A DNA stretch of 64,000 bases. Source: JACKFB01 sp041389525. GTDB lineage: Bacteria; Myxococcota_A; UBA9042; PHBI01; JACKFB01. Under the pieces are notes generated by a model. The model was not told where the DNA came from and did not search any database. It was given only the letters and a program-made list of their open reading frames with translations. How positions within the stretch are numbered: position 1 is the first letter of the stretch; each line of letters opens with the position of its first letter. This document shows positions 57,685-64,000 of the stretch, in pieces. The DNA lies in contig JAWKRR010000042.1 in NCBI GenBank assembly GCA_041389525.1, positions 1 through 64,000 on the forward strand, read 5' to 3'. The position numbers were made by a program, and so were the translations under genes.

Positions 57685-58766
57685 AGCCGGGCGCGCGGGA
57701 CGGCGGTGAGGCGACCGCGCAGGTCTCGCGGGGTCCGGGCGCCGGTGACGAAGCAGAGGATGCGAAGGGTGTGGGTGAGGGTGTCGATGGTCTCGAGCAG
57801 GGCGTCGAGGCCTTCGCTGGCGGCCTTCAAGAAGGGCAGCGCGGCGGCCACGGCGTCGGCGCCGAGGGCCATGCAGGTCGCCATCTCGACGGCGCTGCGC
57901 AGGCCGCCCGAGGCGATGACCGTGCGCTCGCCGAAGGCCGCGCGGCAGGCGATGACGCTGTCGGCCGTGCTGACGCCGAAGCCGGCCAGCGCGATGCCGG
58001 CGGCGTAGGCGCGCGGGTCGCCTTGGCGCAGGGCCTCGATGCGGGCCCAGCTTGTGCCGCCAACGCCCGCGGTCTCGACGCCGGTCAGGGGCAGCGAGGC
58101 GAGGCGGGCCGCCGTGTCGGGCCCGATGCCGGCGCCGACCTCCTTGGCGAAGACCGGGACCGGGATGTGTGGCAGCGCCTCGGCGATGCGCTGGGTCAAA
58201 CCGCCAAACTGCGTGTCCCCATCAGGCTGAATCGCCTCTTGCAGCGGGTTGAGGTGCAGGTTGAGCGCGTCGGCGCCCAGCAGCGCGACGAGGCGGGCGG
58301 CGTCCTGGCCGGTGACGCCGCGGTTGAACTGCACAGCGCCAAGGTTGGCGAAGAGCAGCACGTCGGGCGCGAGGTCGCGCACCTGGAAGCTGGCGAGGGA
58401 TTCGGGGTGCTCGAGCACGATGCGGCCGGAGCCGAGGGCCAGGCCGATGCCGCGAAGCTGAGCGCCCTGGGCGAGCACGCGGTTGATTCGCCGTGCCTCA
58501 TCGGTGCCGCCGGTCATCGCGCCGATGATGAGCGGCGCGCTCAGCACTTTGCCGGCGACGGAGGTGCGCAGGTCGACCGCGTCGAGGTCCAGCTCAGGAA
58601 GTGCCTGATAGTCCAAGCGAAACCGGCCCAGCCCCGTCTCCGCCCCCGACTCGACCTCGGCGTCGCGACACAGATCGAGATGCTCGGACTTTCGCGACGC
58701 GATATCCGCCAAAGCCCCCGATGCGGGCGGCAGATCTCGGGCGGGCTTTCCATCAGGCGTGGTCAT
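57681..58766 (-). CDS. fni: Type 2 isopentenyl-diphosphate delta-isomerase
   Basis: A 361-residue FMN-dependent isomerase interconverting IPP and DMAPP. Family blocks: RKSEHLDLC near the N-terminus, APLIIGAMTGG, NLGAVQF, HLNPLQEAIQPDGDTQF (substrate and catalytic Gln/Glu region), VFAKEVGAGI and VGGTSWARIE. First gene of the mevalonate operon. HMG-CoA synthase and reductase are not in the window and must lie elsewhere. Confidence 0.95.
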   Translation of the reverse strand: MTTPDGKPARDLPPASGALADIASRKSEHLDLCRDAEVESGAETGLGRFRLDYQALPELDLDAVDLRTSVAGKVLSAPLIIGAMTGGTDEARRINRVLAQGAQLRGIGLALGSGRIVLEHPESLASFQVRDLAPDVLLFANLGAVQFNRGVTGQDAARLVALLGADALNLHLNPLQEAIQPDGDTQFGGLTQRIAEALPHIPVPVFAKEVGAGIGPDTAARLASLPLTGVETAGVGGTSWARIEALRQGDPRAYAAGIALAGFGVSTADSVIACRAAFGERTVIASGGLRSAVEMATCMALGADAVAAALPFLKAASEGLDALLETIDTLTHTLRILCFVTGARTPRDLRGRLTAVPRARL

Positions 58767-58810
58767 GGCCCCTGGTTAGTGCGGGGCCGTCGGGCGGTCA
58801 AGCGGTGGGG

Positions 58811-58876
58811 GCAATCGCGGGGGGGCAATCGCGTGGGCGGCTGGGGGCGCGTCGTGGGGTGGTTGGTCGCGATTGC
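58811..58876. repeat. Repeated GCAATCGCG elements in the fni/LON-domain divergent gap
   Basis: GCAATCGCG occurs at 58811-58819 and 58825-58833 in direct orientation, and inverted (CGCGATTGC) at 58868-58876. The two direct copies are spaced 14 bases apart. Another copy is at 61423-61431 upstream of the aldo/keto reductase. They lie 45-110 bases before the fni start and may be operator sites. After them the gap holds low-complexity CAGCTTT-type repeats (about 58880-58910). Confidence 0.4.
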
Positions 58877-58970
58877 CCGCTTTCAGCTTTTGGCTCTCAG
58901 CTTTCAGCCGGGCTCGCCTTCGCGCGCGACGGGGGGCTGGCTGATGGCTGAGCGCTGACCGCTGATAGCC

Positions 58971-58990
58971 AAACCGCCGCAGGCGGTTTT
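58971..58990 (+). terminator. Short hairpin with T-tract in the leader of the LON-domain gene
   Basis: AAACCGCC (58971-58978) and GGCGGTTT (58982-58989) form a perfect 8-bp stem with a 3-base loop and end in TTTT. It sits 22 bases before the GTG of the 59012 gene, so it may be an attenuator or terminator of an upstream transcript. Confidence 0.5.
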
Positions 58991-59011
58991 GCTGGCGCGG
59001 AGGCTTGGTGC

Positions 59012-59926
59012 GTGGCAGAAGTCCGCCCCGTGAACAGACTACCGCTCATCATTATCGACGAGATCATGTTGCCTGGCACCACCACGGAGGTGGGGCTGGA
59101 CGACGGTGAGGCGCGGGCGCTGATGGCGCGCGGCGCTGACGAGATGGGGACGACGGTGGCGGTGGCCTGCCGGGTGCCGGGCGCGCCGGTGCCGACGCGG
59201 ATGGAGCAGCGCAGCTCGGGGTCGCCGGGGCCGCTGATGGAGGCCGTGCTGATCGGCGTGGGCCTCGTGGTGCCTGCCGATGAGCTGGAGCCGACGCCGC
59301 GGCTGCTGCTGGAGCGGGTGAGCCGGGCGCGGCTTGGCGAGGTCGTGGCCAAGGGCGACGGCTTCGAGGCCATGGTGACGCCTTGGCCCGTGACGCGGGG
59401 CGGCAGCGACGAGGCCCTCGCGAAGACACTGGGGGCGCGCTTTTTTCGGGCGCTCTTGGCGGCGCGCGCGGAGGGCGAGCCTGGGGGCCGCGAGCAGGTC
59501 GAGAAGCCCGTGCTCGAGGTCTCGCGCACCAGCGACCCGGTCGAGGCCCTCTTCCTGATGGCCGACTACCTCTTTAATGAGCCGGAGGCGCGAAAGAGCG
59601 TGCTCTTGGCTGAAGAGAGCCACGCGGTGGCGGGCTGGGTCGGCTCGATGCTGGACGCGATCGAGTCGGGGCTGCCGGCCGGTCCTGGCACGGTGCGCCG
59701 CGGGATGGAAGGCTGGCTCGGCGACGCGTCGCGCGAGGGGCTGGGCAGCTTGGCGGACACGGCCGCGGTACTCCTGGCGCTGGCGCCGCTGTGCGAGCCG
59801 AGCGACGAGCTTCTGGCGGAGACCGCCGCGGTGGTCGAGGCCTCGAAGGCGCTTCAGGCGCGGTTTGACCGGCTGGCCGAGCGCCTGCTCAAGCCGCCGA
59901 AGCGCAAGCCGCGCGCCGCGGACTGA
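59012..59926 (+). CDS. Stand-alone LON N-domain-like protein
   Basis: A 304-residue protein. The opening LPLIIIDEIMLPGTTTEVGL followed by an ARALMARGADEMGTTVAV block matches the N-terminal PUA-like LON domain (fold pattern, recognised by eye). The middle and C-terminal parts are helical (to about residue 290), as in Lon N-terminal regions. There is no AAA+ or protease domain, so it cannot be Lon itself. Such solitary proteins may bind unfolded substrates or regulate Lon. The GTG start has GGAGG about eight bases upstream. No partner genes are adjacent. Confidence 0.72.
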   Translation: MAEVRPVNRLPLIIIDEIMLPGTTTEVGLDDGEARALMARGADEMGTTVAVACRVPGAPVPTRMEQRSSGSPGPLMEAVLIGVGLVVPADELEPTPRLLLERVSRARLGEVVAKGDGFEAMVTPWPVTRGGSDEALAKTLGARFFRALLAARAEGEPGGREQVEKPVLEVSRTSDPVEALFLMADYLFNEPEARKSVLLAEESHAVAGWVGSMLDAIESGLPAGPGTVRRGMEGWLGDASREGLGSLADTAAVLLALAPLCEPSDELLAETAAVVEASKALQARFDRLAERLLKPPKRKPRAAD

Positions 59927-59949
59927 GCTGACGGCTCGGCCGTGGCCGC

Positions 59950-61368
59950 TCAGTCGCGGCCGGCCATGAGCGCGAGGGCGTCCTCGACCCACGCGGTCTG
60001 GCGCATCCCGCAGAGCGCGGCGGTGACGCCCGGGCGGGTCGCCGCGAAGGCCAGAGCGCGGCGGGCGAGCGGGCCGTGACGTAGCTCGGGGGCGAGCGCG
60101 GCGTCGAGGGGCTGGGTGAGGGCGGCGAGGCGGGCGGCGTCTCGACCTGCGAGGGCGGCTCGGGCTGAGCGCATCAGCGCGTCGTAGGCCGGCCGGTACT
60201 GCGCGCGCCAGCGGTCGACGGCCTGCTGACCTTGGGCGTCGCGGGCGGTCACCGCGCGCAGCGCCGCCTCGGTGCGCGGGTCGGCGTAGCGGGCTCGGAA
60301 GTCGTCGAAGTCGAGCGCTGTCGCGAGGCGGCGCAGGGCATCCGGGAGGTCGGCGGACCATCGCGGAAAGTCGTCTTTTCCGCTGCTGCCGACGGCCTCT
60401 TCGAGCTGACGGAGGCGCCGGCGCGCCTCGGGAAAGGGCTGGGCGCTGTCGGGGAGCTCGGGGGACGCGAGCCGCACGAGCGCGCCGTCGATGACGGCGT
60501 TGAGCGGCCGGTTGGCCAGAAAGCCAAGCCCGCGGCGCTGACACGCTGCGGCGGCCTCGGCGCCGCGGGTCTCGACCAAGTTCAGCGGCGCCTGGAGCAC
60601 CGCCAGGTGGTGGGGGCCGGCGCCGGTGGCCGCCGCCGCCCGCTCCGCGGCGTGCACGAAGGCGTCGACGCTGGTGTGCGCCGGCTCGGTGATGGACTCA
60701 CCCAGGGTGTTCGACGACACGCCGTACCACGCGATGACGCCCTCGGCGACCAGCGCCTCCAGGGCGCCGAAGGCCTCGACCAGGGTACGGTTGAACGCCT
60801 CGCGCCGGGCCGCGTCGGTCGCGCCGCGCAGCGCGTCCGGCCCCGGCGACAGCAGGTACTCGGGGTTGTGTAGCAGGACCACGTCGAGGGTCTCGACGCC
60901 CACGCGGCGCCGCGAGACCTCGACCGCGTGGCGCACCAGGGCGGGGGCCAGGCCGTGGGCGTGCTCGTCGGAGAGCGAGGCGAGACCTGGCGAATCGGCG
61001 TGCTCGGAGCCCCGCAACCAGCGCAGCATCTCGCCCTGCCAGTAGCCGAGCTTGGTGACCAGGATGACGCCGTCGCGGCTCAGCGTCCGCGCGTCGATGC
61101 CGCGTCGAAGCGCCGCACCCACCGCGCGTTCGGCGCCGCCGTGCCCGTAGTTCACCGAGGTGTCGATGAGGCGCACGCCGCGCGAGAGCGCCAGATCGAG
61201 GGCCGCCGCGTGCTCGGGGTTGGCCTCGTCGACGCGATAGGTCCCGAAGCCGACGCCCGCGGTGCCCAGCCCCGTGGGGCCGAGGACTCGCAACCAGGGG
61301 GCGCTGAGCCCGGCCCCCTCGGCGGCGGCTCGAGTGGCGGCTGGCGTGGCGCGGCCGGGGATAGTCAT
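59950..61368 (-). CDS. Aldo/keto reductase with C-terminal extension
   Basis: A 472-residue protein. The first ~300 residues are an aldo/keto reductase barrel: IDTSVNYGHGGAE gives the catalytic Asp and Tyr, VTKLGY the Lys and VVLLHNPEYLL the His. GFLANRPLNAVIDG belongs to the later barrel. About 130 helix-rich residues extend the usual length before the final TRPGVTAALCGMRQ strand. NAD(P)H-dependent, substrate unknown. ATG 61368 is chosen because the reading frame upstream lacks family sequence. It converges with the LON-domain gene across a 23-base gap. Confidence 0.83.
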   Translation of the reverse strand: MTIPGRATPAATRAAAEGAGLSAPWLRVLGPTGLGTAGVGFGTYRVDEANPEHAAALDLALSRGVRLIDTSVNYGHGGAERAVGAALRRGIDARTLSRDGVILVTKLGYWQGEMLRWLRGSEHADSPGLASLSDEHAHGLAPALVRHAVEVSRRRVGVETLDVVLLHNPEYLLSPGPDALRGATDAARREAFNRTLVEAFGALEALVAEGVIAWYGVSSNTLGESITEPAHTSVDAFVHAAERAAAATGAGPHHLAVLQAPLNLVETRGAEAAAACQRRGLGFLANRPLNAVIDGALVRLASPELPDSAQPFPEARRRLRQLEEAVGSSGKDDFPRWSADLPDALRRLATALDFDDFRARYADPRTEAALRAVTARDAQGQQAVDRWRAQYRPAYDALMRSARAALAGRDAARLAALTQPLDAALAPELRHGPLARRALAFAATRPGVTAALCGMRQTAWVEDALALMAGRD

Positions 61369-61483
61369 CGGCGATCCTGGGCTCGGGGCGTCGCCCAGCC
61401 TGCGCCAGGGGCCGGCCGGGGCGCAATCGCGACCGACCCGCTGGGCGTGACGGGCGCGCGGGCATGCGTTAGATCTTGCGCCC

Positions 61484-62368
61484 ATGACCCGCCAAGAAAA
61501 CCCTGTCGATCTTCGCGCCTGGCAGTCGGCCATCGCCTCGCTGGCGTCGCCGGCAGCCCAGGAGCTCGTCGACGCCCTCGGCGAACGCGGGGTCAAGCGA
61601 CGCTACGTCGAGATCAGCGCGTCCGCGGGTGCCGTCCGACACATGGCCCACCTCGCCGGGGCGCGGGCGCCCTTTCGCACGGGCCTGCAGCACCTAGTCG
61701 ACGCCGGGCTCGACCCCGCGCACCGCTGGATGCTGCGCTGGATGCTGGGGCGCTGGCCCCGCGGGATGATCACGGCCTCGGTGCCGCTGGGCGCCGCGAC
61801 GGCCGAGGTCGAGCTTGGGATCCTGGCGCCGCTGACGCCGACCCGCATCGCCCTGAGCGAGGGCCCCCTGCCCTTCGCGGCCGAGTCCGTCGTGCACTTC
61901 CGCGACGTTCACGACGCCACGGCCGCCATGGGCCTCACCGGCTGCCGCGTGATCTGCTACGGCGGCGGCCCCACGGCCTTGGCCGGCCGCTGGCCGGTCG
62001 CCCACTCCAACATGGTCGCCGTCGCGGGCTGCATGAATCTGGGAGCGATCGCCCGAGATCTGGTCGTCCCGGTCCTCCATGACCTCGCGGGCGACGCCCC
62101 CGACGGCGGCGCGCCGGTGGTCGAGCTCCGCTGGTCGCCCGAGCCCGGCGACTCGCTCTCGGTCGAGGTGGGGCCCGTCCCCACGGCGCGGCTGCTCGGC
62201 CTGGTCCGCGCGGCCGTCGGCGAGGACGAGGCCGGCGCCGTTCGCGCCCTCGCCCAGACCTTCAAGCAGCCCGTGGCCGCCCGCGCGCGCCTGACCTTCG
62301 ACGCCAGCGGCCTGCGGTCGGCCGGCGCGCTCTTCGCCCCGCGTGGACAGCCCGACGGCGCCTGGTAG
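61484..62368 (+). CDS. Protein of unknown function
   Basis: A 294-residue cytosolic protein with no signal peptide or TM helix and no family I recognise. The N-terminal third is helical. The rest alternates short strands with Gly-rich turns (VICYGGGPTALAGRWPVAHSNM). The codon use and length argue for a real gene. Between the divergent aldo/keto reductase and the convergent nrdJ; no operon partners. Confidence 0.72.
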   Translation: MTRQENPVDLRAWQSAIASLASPAAQELVDALGERGVKRRYVEISASAGAVRHMAHLAGARAPFRTGLQHLVDAGLDPAHRWMLRWMLGRWPRGMITASVPLGAATAEVELGILAPLTPTRIALSEGPLPFAAESVVHFRDVHDATAAMGLTGCRVICYGGGPTALAGRWPVAHSNMVAVAGCMNLGAIARDLVVPVLHDLAGDAPDGGAPVVELRWSPEPGDSLSVEVGPVPTARLLGLVRAAVGEDEAGAVRALAQTFKQPVAARARLTFDASGLRSAGALFAPRGQPDGAW

Positions 62369-62443
62369 ACGCCGCCGGTTCGTCCCATCTGCACACCGCG
62401 AAGGCCGCCCGCCGCTCGGGTCCGGCCTCAGCGCCTGCCGCGT

Positions 62444-64000
62444 TCAGCTACAGCCGGACGTCCCGCCGCAGGTGATGCACTTGAGGCAGGTGCCATTGCG
62501 CACCAGCGTCATGTGCCCGCACTCGCCGCACGCGTCGCCCTCGTAGCCCTTCAGCCGCGCGACCGAGGCCTCCGAGCTGCCGCCGCCGGACACCGTCATC
62601 ATCCCGGCGCCGGACGCCAACACCGTCGGCGAGGGGCCCGCGTTCGCGTCGGTGATCCCCGTGTCCACATGCACGCTGCGCGCCGGGCGGGTGCGCGGCT
62701 CGGGCGCGTCGTCGGCGCCGCTGCGGATGTCGTCCACGCCGTGATGCGACTGCATCTCCTCGGACTCCGACGTCGAGTCGGCGCCGAGCTTGTCCGGCGG
62801 CACCTGAGCCAGCTCGTTGCGGCCCAGGTAGCTGATGGCAAGCTCGCGGAAGATGTAGTCGATGATCGACGTGGTCATCTTGATGTAGGGGTTTCCCTGC
62901 ACCATCCCGTTCGGCTCAAAGCGCGTGAAGAGGAAGGCGTCGACGTACTCGTCCAGCGGCACACCGTGCTGCAGGCCCAAGGACACGGCGATGGCGAAGC
63001 AGTTCATCATGCTGCGGAAGGCGGCGCCCTCCTTGTGCATGTCGAGGAAGATCTCGCCGAGGGTGCCGTCCTGGTACTCGCCGGTGCGCAGGTACACGTT
63101 GTGGCCGGCGATCACGGCCTTCTGCGTGTAGCCCGCCCGGCGATTCGGCAGCTTGCGCCGCTGCGCCAAGTAGCGGACCACGATGCGCTCGGCGATCTCG
63201 GTCGGCCCGGTGGGTGCGGTCGGCTCGCCGTCGTCGTCCGACAGGGAGTCGAGGCCCAGGTCGTCGTCCATGGTCGCCGACAGCGGCTGGCTGAGCTTGG
63301 AGCCGTCGCGGTAGAGCGCGTTGGCCTTCAACCCCAGCCGCCAGCTCATCTCGTAGGCCTGTTTGACCTGCGCGACGGTCGCGTGATTCGGCAGGTTGAT
63401 GGTCTTGGAGATCGCGCCCGAGATGAAGGGCTGGACCGCCGCCATCATGGTGATGTGCCCCTCGGCGGCGATGTAGCGCTTGCCGTGGCGGCCGCACTTG
63501 TTGGCGCAGTCGAAGACCGCGAGGTGCTCTTCGCGCAAGTAGGGCGCGCCCTCGATGGTCATGCGGCCGCAGATGGCGTCGTTGGCCTCGCGGATCGCCG
63601 CGGGCTCATAGCCGAGGGCGGTCAGCAGGTCGAAGTCGGGCGCATCGAGCGCCTCGGCCGAGATCCCCATGGGGCCCGTGATGACCTCGTCGCCGACCAC
63701 GAAGCGGTTGAACACGAAGGTGACATCGAAGCTGCGGGCCAGCTCGGCCTCGACGCGGTCGATGACCTCCGCCGGCATCCCCTTGGCGGCCAAGGACGCG
63801 CGGTTGATGTGCGGGGTGCCCACGAGGCTGCCCGTGCCGCGGCAGTACGTCACGATGGCTTCGGTCTGCGCGTCGGAGTAGCCGAGCTTACGCAGCGCCT
63901 CGGGCACCGACTCGTTGATGATCTTGAAGTAGCCGCCACCGGCGAGCTTCTTGAACTTCACCAGCGCGAAGTCGGGCTCGACGCCGGTGGTGTCACAGTC
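62444..64000 (-). CDS. nrdJ: Vitamin B12-dependent class II ribonucleotide reductase, C-terminal part
   Basis: A partial gene: the reading frame enters from the right edge (CDTTGVEPDFALVKFKKL is seen at the edge) and ends at 62444, giving about 518 residues. It matches the C-terminal half of the long adenosylcobalamin-dependent NrdJ: the GGGYFKIINESVPEALRKLGY block, LPNHATVAQVKQAYEMSWRLG, and the Cys-rich tail CGECGHMTLVRNGTC followed by CLKCITCGGTSGCS. The tail binds zinc and carries the re-reducing thiols. The enzyme makes deoxynucleotides independently of oxygen. An acidic/Pro linker (about 63180-63250) and a Ser/Thr-rich segment near 62600-62760 separate the tail from the barrel. Confidence 0.93.
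   Translation of the reverse strand, partial: DCDTTGVEPDFALVKFKKLAGGGYFKIINESVPEALRKLGYSDAQTEAIVTYCRGTGSLVGTPHINRASLAAKGMPAEVIDRVEAELARSFDVTFVFNRFVVGDEVITGPMGISAEALDAPDFDLLTALGYEPAAIREANDAICGRMTIEGAPYLREEHLAVFDCANKCGRHGKRYIAAEGHITMMAAVQPFISGAISKTINLPNHATVAQVKQAYEMSWRLGLKANALYRDGSKLSQPLSATMDDDLGLDSLSDDDGEPTAPTGPTEIAERIVVRYLAQRRKLPNRRAGYTQKAVIAGHNVYLRTGEYQDGTLGEIFLDMHKEGAAFRSMMNCFAIAVSLGLQHGVPLDEYVDAFLFTRFEPNGMVQGNPYIKMTTSIIDYIFRELAISYLGRNELAQVPPDKLGADSTSESEEMQSHHGVDDIRSGADDAPEPRTRPARSVHVDTGITDANAGPSPTVLASGAGMMTVSGGGSSEASVARLKGYEGDACGECGHMTLVRNGTCLKCITCGGTSGCS

Noticed and set aside
58880..58970. CAGCTTT/GCTGA-rich stretch as a possible mobile element end
   Set aside because: Only short low-complexity words are present; no terminal inverted repeats, target duplication or transposase.

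Overview
The window is a gene-dense, very GC-rich bacterial chromosome segment. It is most consistent with a member of the Myxococcota (former Deltaproteobacteria). Supporting signs are abundant GTG and TTG starts, many 4-base GTGA/ATGA start-stop overlaps, lipoproteins with Asp/Ala/Pro-rich tethers, a Cys-rich repeat lipoprotein, a Ser/Thr kinase next to an FHA/GAF/sigma54 activator, a bacterial mevalonate operon and a B12-dependent ribonucleotide reductase. The lineage call is inference; no rRNA is present.

Layout. 1-6400: secreted two-domain protein, citrate synthase, SDR, TPR protein, acylphosphatase and an SGNH-hydrolase lipoprotein, all on +. 6416-7200: tmRNA gene (ssrA) with its own promoter, followed by a long hairpin, an inverted copy of its T-arm and a degenerate tandem repeat. 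7318-12100 (-): YceI-like protein, methyltransferase, small membrane protein, GH92 mannosidase lipoprotein. 12240-17482: EEP-family lipoprotein, DUF2461 protein, MazG-like pyrophosphohydrolase, PAP2 phosphatase, covalent-flavin amine oxidase, HhH-GPD glycosylase. 17595-24542: glpD on +, facing a four-gene translationally coupled set on - (class III cyclase, O-antigen-ligase-like protein, ABC ATPase, ABC permease). 24771-26616: amtB and a P-II gene. 26757-32815: DUF1302-like barrel plus lipoprotein, facing a LolA-like protein plus RND/MMPL transporter. 33301-35469: a lipoprotein with 15 Cys-rich repeats.

35537-43693 (-) is a cbb3 cytochrome oxidase cluster in the order ccoI-ccoS-ccoNO-ccoQ-ccoP-ccoG-short TM protein-TauE/SafE-like protein. 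It uses a fused subunit I/II and a single-haem CcoP. The subunit I part is broken by at least eight frame changes, which look more like local sequence error than gene decay. A near-identical 18-bp element with CRP-like TGTG-N8-CACA spacing lies at each end of the cluster.

43944-46258: promoter, tRNA-Val(TAC), tRNA-Asp(GTC), terminator, and aspS. 46372-53894: receptor-like Ser/Thr kinase (one-base frameshift in the catalytic loop), a coupled secreted protein, an FHA-GAF-AAA+-Fis sigma54 activator, two lipoproteins and a membrane protein. 53891-58766 (-): lower mevalonate pathway operon (type 2 IPP isomerase, mevalonate kinase, diphosphomevalonate decarboxylase, phosphomevalonate kinase, polyprenyl diphosphate synthase). 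59012-64000: a stand-alone LON-domain-like protein, an aldo/keto reductase, an unrecognised protein, and the C-terminal part of nrdJ running off the right edge.

No CRISPR array, insertion sequence, prophage or recognisable defence system was found. The most unusual items are the damaged ccoN and its flanking elements, the P-II protein without the uridylylation tyrosine, the tmRNA-derived inverted repeat, the Cys-rich repeat lipoprotein, and the cyclase/O-antigen-ligase/ABC operon.
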